From assembly GCF_035222375.1 (NCBI RefSeq), contig NC_085887.1, positions 719,501 through 783,500 of the forward strand: DNA of 64,000 nucleotides. The letters run 5' to 3'. Every line of letters starts with the position of its first letter. Within the stretch, counting starts at the first letter, position 1. This stretch comes from Podospora pseudocomata. Taxonomy: Eukaryota; Ascomycota; Sordariomycetes; Sordariales; Podosporaceae. Below are positions 54,939-64,000 of this stretch, one piece after another. Made by a program: the position numbers and the translations under genes. The notes under the pieces are model-generated. The model worked only from the letters and a program-made list of their open reading frames with translations, had not been told where the DNA came from and ran no database searches.

Positions 54939-56279
54939 CTTGAACGTGTGGCTGTGGAAGAAAAAGGCGGGAAAAAAAAAGGTTGGGGCAGCAGCGAGCT
55001 GAGGGATAACCAGGTAGGGACCCTATGCGCCTAACAGAGGGGCAGAAAAGTCGACGTCGTCTCGCGGAGGGGAGGGGGCGTCGCGGCGGGGGGTGGGAGT
55101 CAATTGATGCCGGGCGGAAGGCAGATCAGAGCGAGATGAGATGGAGGAGATGGGAGGTGAAATCCGGACCCGGATCGGACGTTGATGATGGTGGTGGTGA
55201 TGCACAAGCTGGGGCCAGTTTTTTTACGTGGGATTTCCTCAACTTCGTTGGGAAGCTTAGCTCGCGCGTTCACCAAAACGGGACGGGCTGTCTGGGCGGA
55301 CCCGCATGTCAGTCAGCAGTCAATCGCACTAGGCCTTTTTGGTCCACGGGGGTCCGATAAACGCCACGCATTGGCACAGCATTCGCGAGATTCAGAGCAT
55401 TGTTTGACATCTTTTTTTTCCCGCAACCTAAACAGCTCAACAACCCTCGGGGAGTTCTCGGTCAGAATTAGACAGCTTGACCTTGTTTACTTTTTAATGG
55501 GGGTTTCCAGACATATATAGAGCCCAACATCCACCCATTTCCATTTGATCATATCGGACACTTGAATCTCACTTGACCCCGATCATCAGCCACACTTTAT
55601 CTCCGTGAGTCTCGGTTGAGTCGGGATTCCATCTCCAGCTTCACAGTCGGGTGGGGTGCCGCTGGAATCTCCTTGTTCGATGAGGTGAACAGTGGATATC
55701 TGCTGCAAAAGGCTGCTGGGAGGCCCTGGGCGCGACAAGGCCACAGAGAAGTGCACGGGGCAAGCTGCTCACCAGCTGGCGGTGCGGCGCCGTCCGCTTC
55801 CTGAGCCTTGGGCTGGTGTCGCAGGGGACGGGAGGCAGCTCCACATGCTGCGCGATGGTTTGCTGTCATCTTTTGCCTACAGTCCACCTTCTACACAGTA
55901 AGGGACGGAGAGTAACAGCATACCGGTACCTGGGACCTAGCAGCAAAGCATACGCAACGCTCGCAGGCAGCACTTCCAACTTTAATAAGCTACTATCCAT
56001 ACTCTTCTTCCGCCAGAATCAAATTGCATTGTCCAACTCGTCTGAAGATCTCGCTGAGCGAACCTGAAGCCTTCAATCCCACCAAATCTCAAGGGCCGCG
56101 TCCCCCTCCCCCGTGACAAAGACGACATTGAAACCAACGGCTGCATCCGCACTTATTCACCCCGAAAAAAGTATCTGGCTTCGTCGATAAACAACCTCGA
56201 ACCCTCCCTCGGCCGATTCCCATGCGCTAGCAGCCCTCTGCGAATGGGCATCGTCTCCTAGAGCTACGCCCAACGCGCC
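54939..56279. other. divergent promoter region between E2 and SEC7
   Basis: About 1.3 kb shared upstream of LAT1 (minus) and SEC7 (plus). A plus-strand TATATA at 55514-55519 and a GTGAGT donor-like site at 55605-55610 suggest a spliced leader exon for SEC7 or a separate transcript. No protein gene seen. Confidence 0.5.
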
Positions 56280-59200
56280 ATGAGCTCTTTCGCATTTGTG
56301 GTGTCCGCCTTGGACAGAATCGCCCAACATGCCGGCCGCAACAAGCAACTGACCGATCTTGCCGAAAAGGCACTTGCTGCCCTCAAAGAGAACGACCAGG
56401 ACCTCCCGGACCCCGAAGTTGTCTTTGCGCCCCTGCAACTGGCCACCAAAACAGGCACCGTCCCTCTCACGACAACCGCGCTCGACTGCATTGGCAAGCT
56501 CATCTCGTATTCCTACTTCACAGCGCCCTCCGCCCGCGCCCCATCACAAGATGGCTCCGAACAGGCGCCGCTCATTGAGCGTGCCATTGATACAATCTGC
56601 GATTGCTTCCAGGGAGAGGGAACCCCGGGCGAGATCCAGGTGCAGATTGTCAAGTCTCTACTTGCGGCGGTGCTCAATGACAAGATCATTGTGCACGGCG
56701 CAGGGCTGTTGAAGGCGGTGCGACAGGTCTACAACATCTTCTTGCTCTCCAGGATTACCTCCAACCAGCAAATTGCCCAGGGGACGCTCACGCAGATGGT
56801 TGGCACTGTCTTTGAGAGAGTCAAGACCCGGATACACATGAGAGAGGCACGGGCGCAACTGGGGCAAAAGCCCAGCCACAGCAGCCTGACCATTGATCGA
56901 TCAGACGACCAGGATACACAGACGGAGAAGGGCGATAACGATGAGGGAGCCACACCGCTGGACGAAAAGAGCGAGGCTGGCGCGAAGCTCACGCTCAAGG
57001 ATCTTGAACACCGCAAGAGTTTCGACGACTCTCACATGGGCGACGGGCCTACCATGGTGTCCCAGGTCAAGCCGGCAAAGAAATCAACACGATCAGTTTC
57101 GGAGCAGAGTTTGGCAGAGGCGGCGCACGAGGACACGCCCGAGGCGCTGGATGCCGAGGACGAGGCCTACATCAGGGATGCCTACCTCATCTTCCGATCC
57201 TTCTGCAACCTGTCCACCAAGGTCCTGACCCCAGAACAGCTCTACGACATGCGCGGCCAAGGAATGCGCTCCAAACTGATCTCTCTCCATATTGTTCACA
57301 CGTTGCTGAATAACAACATCGGCGTCTTTACCTCTCCGTTCTGCACCATCACCAACACAAAGAGCAACGAGCCCACGAGCTTCTTACAGGCCATTAAATA
57401 CTACCTATGTCTCAGCATCACCCGCAACGGCGCAAGCTCTGTGGATAGGGTGTTTGATGTGTGCTGTGAGATTTTCTGGCTCATGATCAAGTACCTCCGA
57501 GCTCCCTTCAAGGTTAGTACCCTGCCTATACCAACCTCCTCTGCTGTGCAACTCTGACCTGGTATTCGGCTGTAGAAAGAGATTGAGGTATTCCTTAATG
57601 AAATTTATCTTGCTCTCCTGGCCCGGAAGAACGCCCCTCTTTCTCAAAAGCTCGCCTTTGTTGGCATCCTGAGGAGGTTGTGTGATGACCCTCGGGCCTT
57701 GGTGGAAATGTATCTCAACTATGACTGTGACAGGAATGTGGACAACATTCTCCAAAGGATAGTGGAGGACCTGTCCAAGTTCGCAACAGCCACGATACCG
57801 ATAACGCCGATGCAAGAACAGCAATATGAGGACAGCCATGCTAAGAACGGGGCTGGCGAGTGGCAGCTCAAGAGTGTCTTACCCCCTCCCCTTACTGCCG
57901 CCATGATCACAAACCCACACGATACGGATGGCGATGTTCCCAAGGAATATGCGATCAAGCGAGTGGCCATTGACTCGTTGGTTGAAACGTTGCGGTCACT
58001 GCTTCATTGGTCAGAGCCTGGCCGACCTGAGCTCAATGGTGGCGGTGGGGAGGTAGAAAGAAGAGCGTCCAGCGATGAGATCAGGGAATCGATTGATCCT
58101 TCCATGAGCGAGAACGTACCCCGCATCGACACACCAATCCCGCCATCGACCCCGGTGATTGACGACGACCCAGACCAGCTGGAGAAGGAAAAGGCAAGAA
58201 AGACTGCGTTGAGCAACGCCATCAAGATCTTCAATTATAAGCCCAAAAATGGCATCAAGCTTCTGCTCAGGGATGGCTTCATTCCAAGCGACAAGCCTGA
58301 AGACATCGCCCAGTTCTTGCTGCGCGAGGATAGGCTGGACAAGGCGCAAATCGGAGAATACCTGGGAGAAGGCGACCAAAAGAACATCGATATCATGCAC
58401 GCCTTTGTTGACCTGATGGATTTCCGAAAGAAGCGCTTCGTCGAGGCTCTGAGGGAGTTTTTGCAGTCTTTCCGTCTGCCTGGTGAAGCCCAGAAGATTG
58501 ATCGCTTCATGTTGAAGTTTGCCAACAGATACATGACCGGCAACCCCAATGCTTTTGCCAACGCCGACACTCCTTACGTGCTTGCTTACTCGGTCATCAT
58601 GCTAAATACCGATTTGCACAGCTCCCAAGTCGTCAGGCGGATGACCAAGGCTGACTTTATCAAAAACAATCGGGGTATCAACGACAATGCTGATTTGCCG
58701 GACGAGTATCTCTTGGGCATCTACGACGACATCCAAAGCAACGAGATCGTTTTGAAGAGTGAGCGAGAAGCCGCAGCCCTTGCAGGTACTCTTCCTGCGC
58801 AGTCGACCGGTATCGCGGCTGGATTCGGCCAGGCCTTCTCGAATGTTGGGAGAGACCTGCAGCGCGAGGCGTACGTCCAGCAGTCGGAGGAGATTGCGCT
58901 GCGCTCAGAACAGCTGTTCAGGGACCTCTACCGCAGCCAGCGGAAGAATGCCTCCAAGGCTGGCACAAAGTTCATCCCAGCAACGTCTTTCAAGCATGTT
59001 GGGCCAATCTTTGATGTCACTTGGATGTCCTTCTTCTCTGCTCTTTCCGGCTTGATGCAGGGGACACACAATCTTACTGTCAACAAGCTGTGCTTGGAAG
59101 GCATGAAGCTGGCCACCAGGATCGCTTGTTTCTTTGATCTGGCCACTCCCCGGGAGGCCTTCATCTCGGTGCTCAAGAATATCGCCAATCTCAACAATCC

Positions 59201-61904
59201 ACAAGAGATGCAGGCCAAGAACGTTGAGGCTCTCAAGGTCATCTTGGAGCTTGGCCAGACAGAAGGAAACCGGCTCAGGGAGTCCTGGAAGGATGTTCTG
59301 CTCTGTATCAGCCAACTTGATCGGCTGCAGCTCATCTCTGGTGGCGTGGACGAAAGTGCTGTTCCAGACGTTTCCAAGGCACGATTTGTCCCACAACCAG
59401 CTGGACGACCAGACACGGCCGACTCTCGAAAGTCTACATCCTCTTCCAAGAAGAACAGGCCACGAGCCCACACCGGCCCACAAGGAGTATCGCTCGAGAT
59501 TGCACTCGAAAGCCGATCTGATGAGGTGATCAAGAGCGTCGACAGGATATTTACAAACAGCGCCAACCTGTCGAGAGAAGCCATCGTTCACTTTGCCCGC
59601 GCCTTGACCGAAGTCAGCTGGGATGAGATCAGAGTGTCTGGGTCAAATGAGTCTCCTCGCACTTACAGTCTGCAAAAGATTGTAGAGATTAGTTCTTACA
59701 ACATGACGCGTGTCAGGTTTGAGTGGACTCACATTTGGGACGTTCTTGGTGAACACTTCAACCGAGTAGGATGCCACGCCAACTACACGATTGTCGTTTT
59801 TGCCCTGGATGCTCTCCGTCAGCTTTCGATGCGTTTCATGGATATCGAGGAACTTGCTGGTTTCAAGTTCCAAAAAGACTTCCTCAAGCCCTTTGAGCAC
59901 GTCATGTCCAACTCAAGCGACAACAGAGTCAAGGACATGATCCTTCACTGCCTGGTTCAAATGATCCAAGCTCGGGGAGAGAACATCCGCTCCGGTTGGA
60001 GGACGATGTTTGGGGTCTTTACCGTGGCCGCAAGGGACCCATCAGAGAACATTGTCAACCTCGCCTACGAGCATGTCATTCAGGTCTATAAGACCAGGTT
60101 TGGCGTCATCATTTCTCAGGGCGCCTTCACCGATCTTATTGTATGCTTGACGGAATTCTCCAAGAACATGAAGTTCCAGAAGAAGAGTCTCCAGGCTATG
60201 GAGACGCTCAAGTCAATCATTCCGGCCATGCTCAGGGCGCCTGAATGCCCGCTCTCTCACAGGACTAAGAAGGTCGAGTCCGATGCTTTGGTCATGGAAC
60301 AGCAGAGAGGCACCTCGGTCGAGGAAGGGTTCTGGTTCCCGGTCCTGTTTGCTTTCCATGATGTCTTGATGACAGGTGAAGACCTCGAGGTCCGGTCCAA
60401 TGCATTGAACTACTTTTTTGAATCGCTTCTGCGGTATGGTGGGGACTTCCCCTCGGAGTTTTGGGATATTCTTTGGAGACAGCAGCTTTATCCCATTTTT
60501 ATGGTTCTCCGCTCGAGGCCAGAGATGACCAATGCGCTCAACCACGAGGAGCTGTCGGTGTGGCTCTCAACAACCATGATCCAAGCCCTTCGCAACATGA
60601 TCACGCTCTTCACTCACTACTTTGACGCCCTCGAGTACATGTTGGACCGGTTTTTGGAGCTCCTGGCTCTCTGCATTTGCCAGGAGAACGACACCATTGC
60701 TCGAATTGGCAGCAACTGTCTGCAGCAGCTCATTCTCCAGAACGTCACCAAGTTCACTCCCGAGCACTGGTCCAAGATCGTCGGTGCCTTTTGCGAGCTG
60801 TTTGAGAGGACGACAGCATACCAGCTCTTTTCCGCCACCACCATCAACTCAACCGCTTCGTTGTCGCCCCCTCCCAACGGGCTGGACTTTGGTGCTGCCC
60901 TGAGCCCAACTTCGGAGGTTCACCCAGTCGACGAGAAGTCTCTCAAGATCAACGGCACAGAGTCCAACGGCCACGTTTCCGACACCGAAGTGCCACCCAT
61001 CGTGGTGGAAAGCAGCCCAGAAACAGACGCCTCACCCGCCTCCGCCAACCCCTCGGCCATGGCAGCCACCCCAATCACCCCCCAACTGGAAGAATTCAAG
61101 CCCACCAACACGCTCCAGCAGCAGCCGGTAGTCGTCACAGCCGCCCGGCGCAAGTTTTTTAACCGTATCATCTCCCGCTGCGTCCTCCAGCTCCTCATGA
61201 TTGAAACGGTCAACGAGCTCTTCTCCAACGACGCCGTCTACGCGCAGATTCCCTCCGCCGAACTCTTGCGCCTGATGGCCCTCCTCAAGAAATCTTTCCT
61301 CTTCGCCAAGCGCTTCAACGCGGATAAGGAGCTGCGGATGAGGCTCTGGAGGGAAGGGTTCATGAAGCAGCCTCCCAACCTGCTCAAGCAAGAATCCGGC
61401 AGCGCGGCAACGTACGTCGCGATTTTGTTTAGGATGTTTGGGGACAAGTCGCCTCAGCGACAGGACAGCAAGGGGGATGTGGAGGCTGCGCTTGTGCCGC
61501 TTTGCCAGGATATTATACGGGGGTATATCACGCTGGATGAGGAGTCTCAGCACAGGAACATTGTGGCGTGGAGGCCGGTGGTGGTGGATGTGCTGGAGGG
61601 GTTTGCCGGGTTCCCGGAGAAGAGTTTCAGGGAGCATATCAAGAACTTTTACCCCTTGGTTGTGGAGTTGTTGGGGAAGGAGTTGGGGAGTGAACTGAGG
61701 GGGGCGTTGCTTGGGGTTTTGAGACGGGTGGGGGAGGTTGGGTTGGGGATTGAGAATATGGGGCTTTGTACTGCTGGGTTGAATGGGGAGGGTGGGCAAG
61801 TGGGGGGACACCATGGGAGGAGTCATAGTGTTTTTAGTGTGCAGGCTGGTCATCAGGGGGATGGGGGGGAGGATCCGTCTAGTAGGTTTATGGGACGGGG
61901 GTGA
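56280..61904 (+). CDS. SEC7: SEC7 ARF guanine-nucleotide exchange factor
   Basis: Large Golgi ARF-GEF, 1853 residues. Exons 56280-57512 and 57576-61904; the intron is GTTAGT...CGGCTGTAG. It swaps GDP for GTP on ARF at the trans-Golgi to start coat assembly. The N-terminal dimerisation/cyclophilin-binding region is helical from residue 1. The HUS region spans the intron (KEIEVFLNEIYLALLARKNA, YLNYDCDRNVDNILQRIVED). The Sec7 domain lies at about 616-806, with the catalytic Glu in FRLPGEAQKIDRFMLKFA at about 713 and YVLAYSVIMLNTDLHSSQV. C-terminal HDS regions follow (RFEWTHIWDVLGEHFNRVGC, HHEE-like stretches). Residue count and order match other Pezizomycotina Sec7 proteins. Essential housekeeping gene in yeast. 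Confidence 0.95.
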
Positions 61905-62270
61905 GGTGTTTGTAATGAGAGGTTAGGTGATCAAAAAAGATGTTCTTGATAGGGGTGGTTTCAGTATAGATTCCAGAGCACAAGCTTTAGCTTTTGGGTG
62001 GTGGGATTTACAAAGACGTTTCATTTCTTTTATTTTATTTTTGGCTTTCTTTTTTTTCTAGCATAGGATGTGTGTGTGTATTACATATATTTTACTTGCC
62101 GTTTCACATTAAAGTTTAGCGGTTAAGCTTTCTGTAGCACCAAAATCTTTTGTTTCTTTTCTGCATCGTACATATTTTGTTATTGTAGCACAGAAAGCAG
62201 CTGGCATTGTACATAAGAGTCAAAACTCTATTTGTGGCCTGCTTAAATACCATCACCAAGAAGCAATATA
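61905..62270. other. convergent intergenic region
   Basis: 366 AT-rich bases between the SEC7 and HSM3-like stop codons, with T-runs near 62025-62060; it carries the 3' untranslated regions of both. Confidence 0.6.
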
Positions 62271-63449
62271 TCAACGCAACGGCACCTCCGCAACCGGAGG
62301 CATAACCACCCTCAACCACGCCCTCAAGTCATCCGCCTCCTCCGCCACCGTCCGATCCGGCAACGTGTCCAGCGCGGCCCTGAGCATATCATCATGCGGC
62401 ACCGCATCCCTCAGCAAACCCTTGACAATCGCCTCCTTGACAGCCGAATACTCGGTTATCCGCATCAAACTGACAAACGCCTCGAAAAAGTCCACCAGGT
62501 TGAGGTGCATCAGCGCGTCCCTCTTGTCAACCATCCTCAACGCTGCGTACTGCAGCAACCCCTCTCCTTGTTGGGGAGGGTTAGTGGCCGCGTTTTCATT
62601 TCTTGTTGCGCCGTTCATTTCCGTGTCGGAGTCATCATCCGTTAGATGGCCATTGGTGAGGTGGATGGGTGTTGGGGCCAGGATGTTAGATGAAGCGATG
62701 GCGTCAATGTTCAAGGCTGCTAAGCGGGGTAGGATACGGAGGGTCCTCCCTTGGGCGAGGGAGAGCTGGGAGGTGTTGTTTGCTGTTCCTGGATGGCGGC
62801 CTGAGATGAGGTCGAGGAGGAGGTTGTAGGTGGATGGTTGGTGGAAGATGAGTTTCCAGAGTTCACCCTTGCCGGGGACGCGGCGGAGGACGAGTTCGTG
62901 ATGAGAAGGGGTGGTTCCGGTGGTGATTGCTGGGGGTGGTGGGGGTGGTGGACGGGGGCAGTCGATGTCTAGGAGGTCTCCTAGGACTTTGGAGGCTTTT
63001 TGGCCGACTTCTACTTTTGGGGAGGAGAGCCAGGCTGTGAGGAGGGAGGTGACGAGGGAGGGCATGACGGAGAGGATGGCGGCATCGGTGGGGGTTTTGG
63101 CGGCTTTGTGGAGGATGGTCAGGCCTAGGAGTTGGGCTGCTGGGGCGGGGGAGGTGAGGGCTTGGTTGAGGGAGTCTTCGGAGGCAAGCTGGAGGACTTG
63201 GGTGAAGGATATAGGGCGGAGGAGCTTGATGGTCAGGGAGACGATCACGGCTGGGTCGTCGTTGTATTGTTGGAGGATTTGAGTGAGCTTGGGGAGGAGT
63301 GAGGGGATGAGAGGCGGGATGTTGGAGTCTGTGAGCTGAAGCTCAACATCATCGAAGAGCTTGGGGATGATGGCGAGGTTTGGATCTTGAATGAGGTCGT
63401 CAAGATGGTTGTTGAGCTCGTCGAGCCCAGAGATGGGGACGTTATCCAT
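62271..63449 (-). CDS. HSM3: HSM3/PSMD5-like proteasome base assembly chaperone
   Basis: 392-residue helical-repeat protein from ATG 63449; the longer frame to 63770 is an upstream extension without support. Successive amphipathic helices (IPPLIPSLLPKLTQILQQYN, VIVSLTIKLLRPISFTQVLQ, LLGLTILHKAAKTPTDAAIL) form ARM/HEAT-like repeats. A Pro-rich loop (DCPRPPPPPPP) and LVLRRVPGKGELWKLIFHQ follow. This fits the fungal HSM3 family, related to human PSMD5/S5b. Hsm3 holds the Rpt1-Rpt2 ATPase pair during assembly of the 19S regulatory particle and was first linked to mutation avoidance in yeast. An acidic insert (TDDDSDTEMNG) lies at about 275. The family assignment rests on pattern and is reasonable, not proven. 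Confidence 0.65.
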   Translation of the reverse strand: MDNVPISGLDELNNHLDDLIQDPNLAIIPKLFDDVELQLTDSNIPPLIPSLLPKLTQILQQYNDDPAVIVSLTIKLLRPISFTQVLQLASEDSLNQALTSPAPAAQLLGLTILHKAAKTPTDAAILSVMPSLVTSLLTAWLSSPKVEVGQKASKVLGDLLDIDCPRPPPPPPPAITTGTTPSHHELVLRRVPGKGELWKLIFHQPSTYNLLLDLISGRHPGTANNTSQLSLAQGRTLRILPRLAALNIDAIASSNILAPTPIHLTNGHLTDDDSDTEMNGATRNENAATNPPQQGEGLLQYAALRMVDKRDALMHLNLVDFFEAFVSLMRITEYSAVKEAIVKGLLRDAVPHDDMLRAALDTLPDRTVAEEADDLRAWLRVVMPPVAEVPLR

Positions 63450-63926
63450 TGTGATGGGTGTGTGAACTTGCGGGTGAAGAGAGTGATTATTGCTGAGCTG
63501 TGAGAGACAAAAAATGAGGCTATGAGACGACAAGGTGGTGATGATCAAGGCAGCACTTGTGATGACCAAGCTGAGTGGAGGGGTCCAGGCCTTCTGGTAT
63601 TGAAGGTGCGGGGCGCTGGGAGATTCCATGCAGGGGTCATATTTTAGTGGATCTCGGGTGGTACCTGACACCCACCCAGGTGTCTTGGCGAGGCCTGCAG
63701 CTTGCTGATGCCCCGCAGGAACTTTTTTGAAGCTCAATGTCAGCGTTGGACATGCGACCGACTCACTCACTCACTCACTCACTCACTCACTCGGCCAACC
63801 CATTCATCAACCCAACAATACCCATTAATTCGCTTATTATACAGCCTCAGACAACAGCAGCGATTACCAGACCGAAACCACACTTTTTAACCACCCCAAA
63901 GTCACTCTCACAACACCAATACCAAC
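63450..63926. other. divergent promoter with ACTC microsatellite
   Basis: 477 bases between the HSM3-like gene (minus) and the RGG-protein gene (plus); contains the tetranucleotide repeat at 63761-63792. Confidence 0.6.
63761..63792 (+). repeat. tetranucleotide repeat (actc), 8 copies
   Basis: Eight perfect head-to-tail units in the shared promoter, 135 bases upstream of the start at 63927. Confidence 0.95.
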
Positions 63927-64000
63927 ATGTTCAGAGGCGGGCGAGGAGGTCGTGGCCGTGGCCGCGGCGGTCCCATGATGGGCAACAGGCGCGAGATCGC
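63927..64000 (+). CDS. RGG-rich protein, 5' end only
   Basis: The first 24 codons from ATG 63927 read MFRGGRGGRGRG, then RGGPMMGNRREI, and run off the right edge. An N-terminal Arg-Gly-Gly box is typical of RNA-binding, nucleolar or RNA polymerase III subunit proteins; no family can be named from this fragment. Confidence 0.6.
   Translation, partial: MFRGGRGGRGRGRGGPMMGNRREI

Noticed and set aside
1-64000. Search for transposons, LTR elements and virus-derived genes
   Set aside because: No transposase, reverse transcriptase, integrase or capsid-like frame and no long terminal repeats were seen.

Overview
The window is nuclear DNA of a filamentous ascomycete. Genes are dense and sit on both strands. 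Most introns are 50-70 bases, with GTATGT/GTAAGT/GTGAGT donors and CTAAC/CTGAC branch sites. The protein set (Zn2Cys6 regulator, GH131, sedolisin, S41 peptidase, Hst4-like sirtuin, many secreted Thr/Pro-rich proteins) fits a Sordariomycete, probably Sordariales; that placement rests on protein flavour, not on a marker gene. I see no transposon, viral remnant, CRISPR array or rRNA.

Layout. 1-6 kb, minus strand: an SF1 UPF1-like helicase whose C-terminus runs off the left edge, then a multipass membrane protein. 6.5-14 kb is a secretome block: a Cys-rich GPI-anchored protein, a GH131 glucanase, a membrane-anchored aspartic-protease-like protein without the usual active-site motifs, and a sedolisin with a long basic Thr/Ser/Lys linker. 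15-20 kb: a CPA2-type Na+/H+ antiporter and a secreted S41-type peptidase with an in-frame stop between conserved blocks, then tRNA-Gln(CUG). 20.8-28.3 kb, plus strand: an ASC-1/Rqt4 zinc-finger protein, an SDR oxidoreductase and a 1202-residue Hst4-like sirtuin. 29-36 kb, minus strand: a tentative hypothetical gene, a 104-residue probable mitochondrial membrane protein, a multipass membrane protein interrupted by UGA-CUA, and a SET-MYND protein. 37-41 kb: a 1274-residue coiled-coil protein. 42-47 kb: two secreted proteins that appear to share a C-terminal Cys module. 47.5-50.4 kb: a Zn2Cys6 transcription factor. 53.5-64 kb is housekeeping: pyruvate dehydrogenase E2, the ARF exchange factor SEC7, an HSM3/PSMD5-like proteasome chaperone, and the first codons of an RGG-rich protein.

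The genes do not form one pathway. Two local themes stand out. One is cell-surface and extracellular proteolysis or glucan turnover at 6.5-20 kb. The other is a pair of related secreted proteins at 42-47 kb, each with a TATA element 110-120 bases upstream. The least expected signal is the in-frame UGA-CUA at 33487-33492: it joins two halves of one protein family in the same frame and matches the known leaky-stop context. Exon coordinates were worked out by hand from splice signals and reading-frame continuity. Many open reading frames begin at GTG or TTG, so I moved starts to the first plausible ATG.
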